Shown here piece after piece: positions 16,140 through 27,867 of a stretch of DNA of 64,000 bases. Where the stretch lies: assembly GCA_949126835.1 (NCBI GenBank), contig CASBPS010000073.1, forward strand, positions 23,001 through 87,000. Direction: 5' to 3'. This DNA is from Anisus vortex. Lineage: Eukaryota; Mollusca; Gastropoda; Planorbidae. Position 1 is the first letter of the stretch, and the number at the start of each line of letters is the position of its first letter. The notes below the pieces were generated by a model. That model made no database searches. It was given only the letters and a program-made list of their open reading frames with translations, and was not told the origin of the DNA. Both the position numbers and the translations under genes were made by a program.

Positions 16140-19100
16140 ATAGTTAAATATAGTTAAAATATAGTTTGAATATAGTCGAAATATAGTTTGAGTATAGTTA
16201 AATATAGTTTGAATATAGCTAAATATAGTTGAAATATAGTTTAAATATAGTAAAAATATAGTTTGAATATAGTTTGAATAAAGTCGAAATATAGTTAGAA
16301 TATAGTTAAATATTGTTAAAATATTTTATAGTTTTAATATTGTCGAAATATAGTTTGAATATAGTTAAATATAGTTAAAATATAGTTTGAATATAGTTAA
16401 ATATAGATGAAATATAGTTTGAATATAGTCGAAATATAGTTTGAATATAGTTTGAATATAGTCTAAATATAGTTTGAAAATAATTAAATATAGTTAAAAT
16501 AATTTACAGTTTGAATATAGTCCAAATATAGTTTGAATACAGTTAAATATAGTTAAAATATAGTTAGAATAAATTTAATCTAGTTTAAATATAACTTGAA
16601 TATAGTTAAATATAGTTGACATAATATAGTTTGTATATAGTTGAAATATTGTTTGAATATAGTTTGAATATAGTTATATCGTTTTGAATATAGTTTGAAT
16701 ATAGTTGAAATATAGTTTGAATATAGTTAAATATAGTTAAATATAGTCGAAATATAGTTTGAATATAGTTAAATATAGTTGACATATAGTTTGTATATAG
16801 TTGAAATATTGTTTGAATATAGTTTGAATATAGTTATATAGTTTTGAATATAGTTTGAATATAGTTAAATAAAGTTAAATATAGTCGAAATATTGTTTTA
16901 ATATAGTTAAATCTAGATGAAAAATAGTTTGAATATAGTTAAATATAGTTGAAATATAGTTTGTATATAGTTGAAATATTGTTTGAATATAGTTTGAATA
17001 TAGTTGTATACTTTTAAATATAGTTTGAATATAGTCGAAATATAGTTTGAATATAGTTAAATATAGTTAAATATAGTCGAAATATAGTTTGAATATAGTT
17101 AAATATAGTTGACAATAAATTGTATATAGTTGAAATATTGTTTGATTATAGTTTAAATATAGTTATATAGTTTTGAATATAGTTTGAATATAGTTAAAAT
17201 ATAGTTTGAATATAGTTAAATAAAGTGAAATATAGTAGAAATATAGTTTAAATATAGTTAAATCTAGTTGAATTATAGTTTGAATATAGTTAAATATAGT
17301 TGAAATAAAGTTTCAATATAGTTTGAATATAGTTAAATATTCCTCATATGCTCCAGACATAGTTAAATATAGTTAAAATATAGTTTGAATATAGTCGAAA
17401 TATAGTTTGAATAAAGTTAAATATAGTTAAAATAGAGTTAGAATAAAATAAATATAGTTGAAATATAGTTTGAATATAGTTAAATATAGTTAAATATAGT
17501 CGAAATATAGTTTGAATGTAGTTAAATATAGATGAAATATAGTTTGAATATTGTCGAAATATAGTTTGAATATAGTCGATATATAGTTTGAATATAGTTA
17601 AATATAGTCAAAATAGAGTTAGAATAAAATAAATATAGTTGAAATATAGTTTGAATATAGTTAAATATAGTTAAATATAGTCGAAATATAGTTTGAATAT
17701 AATTAAATATAGATGAAATATAGTTTGAATATAGTCGAAATATAGTTTGAATATAGTTAAATATAGTTGAAAAATAGTTTGAATATACACTAAATATAAT
17801 TTAAATATAGTTTGAATATAGTCTAAATATAGTTTGAAAATAGTTAAATATAGTTAAAATAATTTATAGTTTATATATAGTCGAAATATAGTTTGAATAT
17901 AGTTAAATATAGTTAAAATATTGTTTGAATATAGTTAAATATAGTTTAAATATATTTTGAATATAGTCAAAATATAGTTTAAATATAGTTAAATATAGTT
18001 AAAATATAGTTAGAATAAAGTTAATATAGATGGAATATAGTTTAAATATAGTTAAATATTGTTAAATATAGTCGTAATATTGTTTGAATATAGTTAAATA
18101 TAGTTGACATATTATAGTTTGTATATAGTTTAAATATATTTTGAATATAGTTTGAATATAGTTATATAGTTTTGAATATAGTTTTAATATAGTTGAAATA
18201 TAGTTTGAATATAGTTAATTAAAGTTAAATATAGTCGAAATATAGTTTGAATATAGTTAAATATAGTTGAAATATAGTTTTTATATAGTTAAAATATGGT
18301 TTGAATATAGTTTGAATATATTTCTATACTTTTAAATATAGTTTAAAAATAGTCGAAATATAGTTTGAATATAGTTAAATATAGTTAAAATATAGTTAGA
18401 ATAAAGTTAATATAGTTGAAATATAGTTTGAATATAGTTAAATATAGTTAACTATAGTCGAAATATAGTTTGAATATAGTTAAATATAGTTGACATATAG
18501 TTTGTATATAGTTGAAATATTGTTTGAATATAGTTTGAATATAGTTATATAGTTTTTAATATAGTTTGAATATAGTTAAATAAAGTTAAATATAGTCGAA
18601 ATATAGTTTTAATATAGTTAAATCTAGATGAAATATAGTTTGAATATAGTTAAATATAGTTGAAATATAGTTTGTATATAGTTGAAATATAGTTTGAATA
18701 TAGTTTGAATATAGTTGTATACTTTTAAATATATTTTGAATATAGTCGAAATATAGTTTGAATATAGTTAAATATAGTTAAATATAGTCGAAGTATAGTT
18801 TGAATATAGTTAAATATAGTTGACATATAGTTTGTATATAGTTGAAATATTGTTTGAATATAGTTTGAATATAGTTATATAGTTTTGAATATAGTTTGAA
18901 TATAGTTAAAGAAAGTTAAATATAGTCGAAATATAGTTTTAATATAGTTAAATCTAGATGAAATATAGTTTGAATATAGTTAAATATAGTTGAAATATAG
19001 TTTGTATATAGTTGAAATATTGTTTGAATATAGTTTGAATATAGTTGTATACTTTTAAATATAGTTTGAATATAGTCGAAATATAGTTTGAATATAGTTA

Positions 19101-22100
19101 AATATAGTTAAATATAGTCGAAATATAGTTTGAATATAGTTAAATATAGTTGACAATAGTTTGTATATAGTTGAAATATTGTTTGATTATAGTTTAAATA
19201 TAGTTATATAGTTTTGAATATAGTTTGAATATAGTTAAAATATAGTTTGAATATAGTTAAATAAAGTGAAATATAGTAGAAATATAGTTTGAATATAGTT
19301 AAATATAGTTGACATAATATAGTTTGTATATAGTTGAAATATTGTTTTAATATAGTTTGAATATAGTTATATAGTTTTGAATATAGTTTGAATATAGTTG
19401 AAATGTAGTTTGAATATAGTTAAATAAAGTTAAATATAGTCGATATATAGTTTGAATAAAAATAAATCTAGTAAAAAATATAGTTTAAATATATTTAAAT
19501 ATAGTTGAAATATAGTTTGTATATAGTTGAAATATTGTTTGAATATAATTTAAATATAGTTGTATACTTTTAAATATAGTTTGAATATAGTCGATATATA
19601 GTTTGAATATAGTTAAATATAGTTAAAATAGAGTTAGAATAAAAAAAAATATAGTTGAAATATAGTTTGAATATAGTTAAATATAGTTAAATATAGTCGA
19701 AATATAGTTTGAATATAGTTAAAATATAGTTTGAATATAGTTAAATAAAGTGAAATATAGTAGAAATATAGTTTAATTATAGTTAAATCTAGTTGAATTA
19801 TAGTTTGAATATAGTTAAATATAGTTGAAATAAAGTTTCAATATAGTTTGAATATAGTTAAATATTCCTCATATGCTCCAGACATAGTTAAATATAGTTA
19901 AAATATAGTTTGAATATAGTCGAAATATAGTTTGAATATAGTTAAATATAGTTAAAATAGAGTTAGAATAAAATAAATATAGTTGAAATATAGTTTGAAT
20001 ATAGTTAAATATAGTTAAATATAGTCGAAATATAGTTTGAATATAGTTAAATATAGATGAAATATAGTTTGAATATTTTCGAAATATAGTTTGAATATAG
20101 TCGATATATAGTTTGAATATAGTTAAATATAGTCAAAATAGAGTTAGAATAAAATAAATATAGTTGAAATATAGTTTGAATATAGTTAAATATAGTTAAA
20201 TATAGTCGAAATATAGTTTGAATATAATTAAATATAGATGAAATATAGTTTGAATATAGTCGAAATATAGTTTGAATATAGTTAAATATAGTTGAAAAAT
20301 AGTTTGAATATACTCTAAATATAATTTGAATATAGTTTGAATATAGTCTAAATATAGTTTGAAAATAGTTAAACATAGTTAAAATAATTTATAGTTTGAA
20401 TATAGTCGAAATATAGTTTGAATATAGTTAAATATAGTTAAAATATTGTTTGAATATAGTTAAATATAGTTTAAATATAGTTAAATATAGTTAAAATATA
20501 GTTAGAATAAAGTTAATATAGATGGAATATAGTTTAAATATAGTTAAATATTGTTAAATATAGTCGTAATATTGTTTGAATATAGTTAAATATAGTTGAC
20601 ATAATATAGTTTGTATAAAGTTTAAATATATTTTGAATATAGTTTGAATATAGTTATATAGTTTTGAATATAGTTTTAATATAGTTGAAATATAGTTTGA
20701 ATATAGTTAATTAAAGTTAAATAAAGTCGAAATATAGTTTGAATATAGTTAAATATAGTTGAAATATAGTTTTTATATAGTTGAAATATGGTTTGAATAT
20801 AGTTTGAATATAGTTCTATACTTTTAAATATAGTTTGAAAATAGTCGAAATATAGTTTGAATATAGTTAAATATAGTTAAAATATAGTTAGAATAAAGTT
20901 AATATAGTTGAAATATAGTTTGAATATAGTTAAATATAGTTAAATATAGTCGAAATATAGTTTGAATATAGTTAAATATAGTTGACATATAGTTTGTATA
21001 TAGTTGAAATATTGTTTGAATATAGTTTGAATATAGTTATATAGTTTTGAATATAGTTTGAATATAGTTAAATAAAGTTAAATATAGTCGAAATATAGTT
21101 TTAATATAGTTAAATCTAGATGAAATATAGTTTGAATATAGTTAAATATAGTTGAAATATAGTTTGTATATAGTTGAAATATTGTTTGAATATAGTTTGA
21201 ATATAGTTGTATACTTTTAAATATAGTTTGAATATAGTCGAAATATAGTTTGAATATAGTTAAATATAGTTAAATATAGTCGAAGTATAATTTGAATATA
21301 GTTAAATATAGTTGACATATAGTTTTTTATAGTTGAAATATTGTTTGAATATAGTTTGAATATAGTTATATAGTTTTGAATATAGTTTGAATATAGTTAA
21401 ATAAAGTTAAATATAGTCGAAATATAGTTTTAATATAGTTAAATCTAGATGAAATATAGTTTGAATATAGTTAAATATAGTTGAAATATAGTTTGTATAT
21501 AGTTGAAATATTGTTTGAATATAGTTTGAATATAGTTGTATACTTTTATATATAGTTTGAATATAGTCGAAATATAGTTTGAATATAGTTAAATATAGTT
21601 AAATATAGTCGAAATATAGTATGAATATAGTTAAATATAGTTGACAATAGTTTGTATATAGTTGAAATATTGTTTGAGTATAGTTTAAATATAGTTATAT
21701 AGTTTTGAATATAGTTTGAATATAGTTAGAATATAGTTTGAATATAGTTAAATAAAGTGAAATATAGTAGAAATATAGTTTAAATATAGTTAAATCTAGT
21801 TGAAATATAGTTTGAATATAGTTAAATATAGTTGAAATAAAGTTTCAATATAGTTTGAATATAGGTTAATATTCCTCATATGCTCCAGACATAGTTAAAT
21901 ATAGTTAAAATATAGTTTGAATATAGTCGAAATATAGTTTGAGTATAGTTAAATATAGTTTGAATATAGCTAAATATAGTTGAAATATAGTTTAAATAAA
22001 GTCGAAATATAATTTGAATATAGTTAATATTGTTAAAATATTTTATAGTTTTAATATTGTCGAAATATAGTTTGAATATAGTAAAATATAGTTAAAATAT

Positions 22101-23789
22101 AGTTTGAATATAGTTAAATATAGATGAAATATAGTTTGAATATAGTCGAAATATAGTTTGAATATAGTTTGAATATAGTCTAAATATAGTTTGAAAATAA
22201 TTAAATATAGTTAAAATAATTTACAGTTTGAATATTGTCCAAATATAGTTTGAATATAGTTAAATATAGTTAAAATATAGTTATAATAAATTTAATCTAG
22301 TTGAAATATAGCTTGAATATAGTTAATTATAGTTGACATAATAAAGTTTGTATGTAGTTGAAATATTGTTTGAATATAGTTTGAATATAGTTATATCGTT
22401 TTGAATATAGTTTGAATATAGTTGAAATATAGTTTGAATATAGTTAAATAAAGTTAAATATAGTCGAAATATAGTTTGAATATAGTTAAATCTAGTAAAA
22501 ATATAGTTTGAATATAGTTAAATATAGTTGAAATATAGTTTGTATATAGTTGAAATATTGTTTGAATATAGTTTGAATATAGTTAAATATAGTTAAATAT
22601 AGTCAAAATATAGTTTGAATATAGTTTAATATAGTTTACATATAGTTTGTATATAGTTGAAATATTGTTTGATTATAGTTTAAATATAGTTATATAGTTT
22701 TGAATATAGTTTGAATATAGTTAAAATATAGTTTGAATATAGTTAAATAAAGTGAAATATAGTAGAAATATAGTGTGAATATAGTTAAATCTAGTTGAAA
22801 TATAGTTTGAATATAGTAAAATATAGTTGAAATAAAGTTTCAATATAGTTTGAATATAGTTAAATATTCCTCATATGCTCCAGACATAGTTAAATATAGT
22901 TAAAATATAGTTTGAATATAGTCGAAATATAGTTTGAGTATAGTTAAATATAGTTTGAATATAGCTAAATATAGTTGAAATATAGTTTAAATATAGTAAA
23001 AATATAGTTTGAATATAGTTTGAATAAAGTCGAAATATAGTTAGAATATATTTAAATATTGTTAAAATATTTTATAGTTTTAATATTGTCGAAATATAGT
23101 TTGAATATAGTTAAATATAGTTAAAATATAGTTTGAATATAGTTAAATATAGATGAAATATAGTTTGAATATAGTCGAAATATAGTTTGAATATAGTTTG
23201 AATATAGTCTAAATATAGTTTGAAAATAATTAAATATAGTTAAAATAATTTACAGTTTGAATATAGTCCAAATAAAGTTTGAATACAGTTAAATATAGTT
23301 AAAATATAGTTAGAATAAATTTAATCTAGTTTAAATATAACTTGAATATAGTTAAATATAGTTGACATAATATAGTTTGTATATAGTTGAAATATTGTTT
23401 GAATATAGTTTGAATATAGTTATATCGTTTTGAATATAGTTTGAATATAGTTGAAATATAGTTTGAATATAGTTAAATATAGTTAAATATAGTCGAAATA
23501 TAGTTTGAATATAGTTAAATATAGTTGACATATAGTTTGTATATAGTTGAAATATTGTTTGAATATAGTTTGAATATAGTTATATAGTTTTGAATATAGT
23601 TTGAATATAGTTAAATAAAGTTAAATATAGTCGAAATATAGTTTTAATATAGTTAAATCTAGATGAAATATAGTTTGAATATAGTTAAATATAGTTGAAA
23701 TATAGTTTGTATATAGTTGAAATATTGTTTGAATATAGTTTGAATATAGTTGTATACTTTTAAATATAGTTTGAATATAGTCGAAATAT

Positions 23790-25256
23790 AGTTTGAATAT
23801 AGTTAAATATAGTTAAATATAGTCGAAATATAGTTTGAATATAGTTAAATATAGTTGACAATAAATTGTATATAGTTGAAATATTGTTTGATTATAGTTT
23901 AAATATAGTTATATAGTTTTGAATATAGTTTGAATATAGTTAAAATATAGTTTGAATATAGTTTAATAAAGTGAAATATAGTAGAAATATAGTTTAAATA
24001 TAGTTAAATCTAGTTGAATTATAGTTTGAATATAGTTTAATATAGTTGAAATAAAGTTTCAATATAGTTTGAATATAGTTAAATATTCCTCATATGCTCC
24101 AGACATAGTTAAATATAGTTAAAATATAGTTTGAATATAGTCGAAATATAGTTTGAATATAGTTAAATATAGTTATAATAGAGTTAGAATAAAATAAATA
24201 TAGTTGAAATATAGTTTGAATATAGTTAAATATAGTTAAATATAGTCGAAATATAGTTTGAATGTAGTTAAATATAGATGAAATATAGTTTGAATATTGT
24301 CGAAATATAGTTTGAATATAGTCGATATATAGTTTGAATATAGTTAAATATAGTCAAAATAGAGTTAGAATAAAATAAATATAGTTGAAATATAGTTTGA
24401 ATATAGTTAAATATAGTTAAATATAGTCGAAATATAGTTTGAATATAGTTAAATATAGTTGAAAAATAGTTTGAATATACTCTAAATATAATTTGAATAT
24501 AGTTTGAATATAGTCGAAATATAGTTTGAATTTAGTTAAATATAGTTAAATATAGTCGAAATATAGTTTGAATATAGTTAAATATAGTTGACAATAAATT
24601 GTATATAGTTGAAATATTGTTTGATTATAGTTTAAATATAGTTATATAGTTTTGAATATAGTTTGAATATAGTTAAAATATAGTTTGAATATAGTTAAAT
24701 AAAGTGAAATATAGTAGAAATATAGTTTAAATATAGTTAAATCTAGTTGAATTATAGTTTGAATATAGTTTAATATAGTTGAAATAAAGTTTCAATATAG
24801 TTTGAATATAGTTAAATATTCCTCATATGCTCCAGACATAGTTAAATATAGTTAAAATATAGTTTGAATATAGTCGAAATATAGTTTGAATATAGTTAAA
24901 TATAGTTATAATAGAGTTAGAATAAAATAAATATAGTTGAAATATAGTTTGAATATAGTTAAATATAGTTAAATATAGTCGAAATATAGTTTGAATGTAG
25001 TTAAATATAGATGAAATATAGTTTGAATATTGTCGAAATATAGTTTGAATATAGTCGATATATAGTTTGAATATAGTTAAATATAGTCAAAATAGAGTTA
25101 GAATAAAATAAATATAGTTGAAATATAGTTTGAATTTAGTTAAATATAGTTAAATATAGTCGAAATATAGTTTGAATATAATTAAATATAGATGAAATAT
25201 AGTTTGAATATAGTCGAAATATAGTTTGAATATAGTTAAATATAGTTGAAAAATAG
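23790..25256. repeat. Tandem duplication, 733-bp offset
   Basis: Two adjacent copies anchored by gttgacaataaattg, agttataatagagttag (24171 and 24904) and the 20-bp boxes at 24085 and 24818, all offset by 733 bp. The first copy lacks a short aattaaatatagatg-containing segment that is present in the second. Boundaries are approximate. Confidence 0.8.
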
Positions 25257-25953
25257 TTTGAATATACTCTAAATATAATTTGAATATAGTTTGAATATAG
25301 TCTAAATATAGTTTGAAAATAGTTAAATATAGTTAAAATAATTTATAGTTTATATATAGTCGAAATATAGTTTGAATATAGTTAAATATAGTTAAAATAT
25401 TGTTCGAATATAGTTAAATATAGTTTAAATATATTTTGAATATAGTCGAAATATAGTTTAAATATAGTTAAATATAGTTAAAATATAGTTAGAATAAAGT
25501 TAATATAGATGGAATATAGTTTAAATATAGTTAAATATTGTTAAATATAGTCGTAATATTGTTTGAATATAGTTAAATATAGTTGACATAATATAGTTTG
25601 TATATAGTTTAAATATATTTTGAATATAGTTTTAATATAGTTGAAATATAGTTTGAATATAGTTAATTAAAGTTAAATATAGTCGAAATATAGTTTGAAT
25701 ATAGTTAAATATAGTTGAAATATAGTTTTTATATAGTTAAAATATGGTTTGAATAAAGTTTGAATATATTTCTATACTTTTAAATATAGTTTGAAAATAG
25801 TCGAAATATAGTTTGAATATAGTTAAATATAGTTAAAATATAGTTAGAATAAAGTCAATATAGTTGAAATATAGTTTGAATATAGTTAAATATAGTTAAC
25901 TATAGTCGAAATATAGTTTAAATATAGTTAAATATAGTTGACATATAGTTTGT

Positions 25954-25957
25954 ATAT
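25954..25957. repeat. Target-site duplication, left copy (ATAT)
   Basis: The four bases before the 5' LTR read ATAT and match the four bases after the 3' LTR. A 4-bp duplication suits Ty3/gypsy integrases. Removing one copy plus the element gives tttgtatatagttgaaat, the normal satellite reading. Confidence 0.85.
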
Positions 25958-26582
25958 TGTTACGAATCTCGGTCATAAATGAATGACGTAGTAAGGCATT
26001 GACCTCTTAACAAGTGCGTATCAGAGTCCAAAGCGACCAAGGTTTGACCTTTATGCCCTGAGGGCAGTTTAAATAAAATAATTCGTTCAAATCCCGTGGA
26101 AATTGGAGGATAATTCTGGATCGTAGTAATTATAGAGAAAGAGGTTAAAATGCGTATTAAGACCCTGTAGAATCTTCGATGATAGTTTTCTTTGTTAAGT
26201 CCCGACCTCCTTAAAGTTAGTTCAGTTTAAACGTTTGTAGAGTGAAGTCGCTATATTCATACTTGTACATATAATGCCATTTTATTGATACTTATGTTGC
26301 CATCAGTTGATAAAGTTTATTGATCGTTTATATTGAGTCTACAATTTAAATAAAATTGTTTATTCAACAACTGGAGTTGTTTGATCTATCATTGTTGAGA
26401 AATGTGTTGAAGATAATTATCACGAATATAACTACATTACTGCATAGACCTGTCAGTCAAGGAACCCCTAGCTTGGGCTACAGATTAGCAGAATCTAGAG
26501 ACTTCTAATAAAGATACAACTATATTCATTGAATCCGATTTAACGAGTCGTAATAATAATCAACATAAAGAGGACCATAACA
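25958..26582 (+). repeat. 5' long terminal repeat (625 bp)
   Basis: It starts TGTTACG and ends CATAACA, giving TGTTA/TAACA terminal inverted repeats with canonical TG...CA ends. It matches the 3' LTR base for base by eye up to the last 15 or so bases. It should carry the element's promoter and poly(A) signal. I could not place a TATA box or start site with confidence. Confidence 0.95.
26507..26512 (+). promoter_or_regulatory. AATAAA poly(A) signal in 5' LTR
   Basis: AATAAA lies 70 bp before the LTR end. The equivalent copy in the 3' LTR (32228) would direct 3' end formation of the element RNA. Confidence 0.5.
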
Positions 26583-26754
26583 GTTTGGGGTCTTCGTCCG
26601 ATATAGTTGTATAGTGAAGCATATATTCAAGTTGTGTTGTGTTGTGTGTTGGAGCAGTGACCTACCGAGCAAGCCTAAGAACGCTGAAATTATTCTTTCG
26701 ATTGGAAAAACGTAAGTTGGAAATTTACTACTTTATAAATCTCTTAACTAAAGA
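26583..26754 (+). other. 5' leader between LTR and gag, with possible splice donor
   Basis: A 172-bp untranslated leader holding the primer binding site, a gttgtgttgtgttgtgtg-like run and a GTAAGT at 26712-26717 that could act as a splice donor. It ends at the gag ATG. No acceptor could be assigned, so splicing is speculative. Confidence 0.5.
26586..26602 (+). promoter_or_regulatory. Candidate primer binding site
   Basis: Three bases after the 5' LTR, the sequence tggggtcttcgtccgat begins with TGG, the complement of a tRNA CCA end. It resembles the tRNA-Pro-type site of retroviruses (tggggnctcgtccg) with one extra base. Position and start support the call; the primer tRNA identity is an inference. 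Confidence 0.65.
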
Positions 26755-27402
26755 ATGGAATTTATTGAAAATCCAGAAGAAGAAGTTCTGAAAACTTTAT
26801 CAATAAAGAAGTTAAAAGAGATCGCTGAGATCTTGAAGATAGAAGTTACTGAAACTACACCATCGAGGACTGTGTTGACACAGCAGATAAAAGATGTGTT
26901 GATTGCGAGTGGCAAGTTGAAAGTAGAATCAAGCGCGGAGGGATATCAAGTTGAAGGTCAGATGTCCGAACAGTTGCGATTTCAACTAGAAATGAAACGG
27001 ATGGAAATGGAAGATAAAAGAGAACAAAAACGGATTGAGATGGAAGAAAAACGGCTTGAGATGGAACAAAGACGTCTAGAAATAGAAAGTCAGGAAATAA
27101 TAGAACTAGCGAAGATAGGAGCTACTAAAAAAGAATCTCATAATGATGTAGAGATGGCCAGATGGAAAAAGCTAGTCCCTACCTACATTGATAAAGAAAG
27201 TGAAATAGCTAATTTCTTCCAGACCTTTGAAATTTCTTGCAGAGACTTTAAGTTCCCAGAAGATAAATGGGGAATATTAGTCAGAACAGCTTTTACTCAG
27301 GGAAGGGCAAGAGATTGTGTTCTATTGTTAAAAGAGGAGCATTTAAATGATTATGAAATCATCAAAGACACTGTACTTAAAGCCTACAACCAAATACCTT
27401 AA
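26755..27402 (+). CDS. Retrotransposon gag, N-terminal part (ends at an in-frame stop)
   Basis: A 215-codon open segment. The ATG at 26755 has a favourable context (A at -3, G at +4). Residues 1-60 look like a small helical, SAP-like region (leucines and lysines around 17-50). Residues 73-120 are a highly charged Met/Glu/Arg/Lys helix, probably coiled coil, as is common in gag proteins of animal Ty3/gypsy elements. Residues 137-215 resemble a capsid N-terminal region, with a KLVPTY start, a paired-Phe FFQTFE motif, then DKWGILV and ALKAYNQ-like helices. The role would be to form the virus-like particle that packages element RNA. The frame stops at TAA (27400-27402), inside the capsid region where related proteins continue, and reopens in the same frame at once. 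I read this as a broken gag rather than a complete short protein. Confidence 0.8.
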   Translation: MEFIENPEEEVLKTLSIKKLKEIAEILKIEVTETTPSRTVLTQQIKDVLIASGKLKVESSAEGYQVEGQMSEQLRFQLEMKRMEMEDKREQKRIEMEEKRLEMEQRRLEIESQEIIELAKIGATKKESHNDVEMARWKKLVPTYIDKESEIANFFQTFEISCRDFKFPEDKWGILVRTAFTQGRARDCVLLLKEEHLNDYEIIKDTVLKAYNQIP

Positions 27403-27432
27403 AGTTATCGGAAAAGGTTCCGTCAGTACACA

Positions 27433-27837
27433 ATGTCCCCTTACCAAACACACTTAGACTTCCTTCGAGCAGAAGAAAAGTTAATGGATCAGTGGATAAA
27501 ATCCAGAAATATCTCCACATTAAAAGAAATGAAAGATATCATTCTGTTAGAGGATTTTATTAACAAAGTGAGGCCGGATATAAGAATGTATTTATCCGAG
27601 CGTGATATCACTGACCCACATAAGGCTGCTGATTTAGCTGAACAGTATGCACTGTGTCATAGGACAGCTGGTGAAAAGAATGTTAATAGGCCACAACGGC
27701 AAGCAGAAAACACACAAAAACAACATCGTGAAAAAGAGCATTTTGTGAAACAAAATGATGTTAATAAAAGACCTGTAAACAAAAACGTCCAATGTACTTT
27801 TTGTAAAAGAACAGGACATAGCATTGAAGACTGTTGA
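27433..27837 (+). CDS. Retrotransposon gag, C-terminal part with CCHC zinc knuckle
   Basis: This is the same frame as the upstream gag segment; codons 27403-27432 are also open, so the ATG at 27433 is only the first Met after the TAA. Residues 1-76 resemble the capsid C-terminal helical domain that is related to the vertebrate SCAN domain (FLRAEEKLMDQW, then a LLEDFINKVRPDI helix and KAADLAEQY). A basic, Gln/Asn-rich linker follows at about 80-118. It ends in a zinc knuckle C-X2-C-X4-H-X4-C at residues 121, 124, 129 and 134, a nucleic-acid-binding motif of gag nucleocapsids. The TGA at 27835-27837 comes directly after the last knuckle cysteine, again with the frame open beyond it. Readthrough or simple decay are both possible. 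Confidence 0.8.
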   Translation: MSPYQTHLDFLRAEEKLMDQWIKSRNISTLKEMKDIILLEDFINKVRPDIRMYLSERDITDPHKAADLAEQYALCHRTAGEKNVNRPQRQAENTQKQHREKEHFVKQNDVNKRPVNKNVQCTFCKRTGHSIEDC

Positions 27838-27867
27838 AGTATACGAAGCGACAAAAGACCTAACAAA

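Larger units (their letters stand above)
1..25957. repeat. AT-rich satellite array, left arm
   Basis: Uninterrupted tandem DNA made of 10-bp (atagttaaat) and 11-bp (atagtttgaat, atagtcgaaat, atagttgaaat, atagttaaaat, atagatgaaat) monomers, all in one orientation. Rarer variants such as a ttatatagttttgaatatag segment, a gtatacttttaaatatag segment and a gttgacatatag segment recur in fixed order, which shows higher-order repeat organisation. Seventeen copies of the 20-bp box lie here, the first at 1961. No gene, RNA gene or other mobile element is visible anywhere in this arm. Minus-strand open frames of up to 109 codons are by-products of the repeat. Confidence 0.97.

Noticed and set aside
26599..26617. 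Satellite-like gatatagttgtatagtga just after the primer binding site
   Set aside because: One short match in AT-rich DNA is expected by chance, and there is no second monomer.
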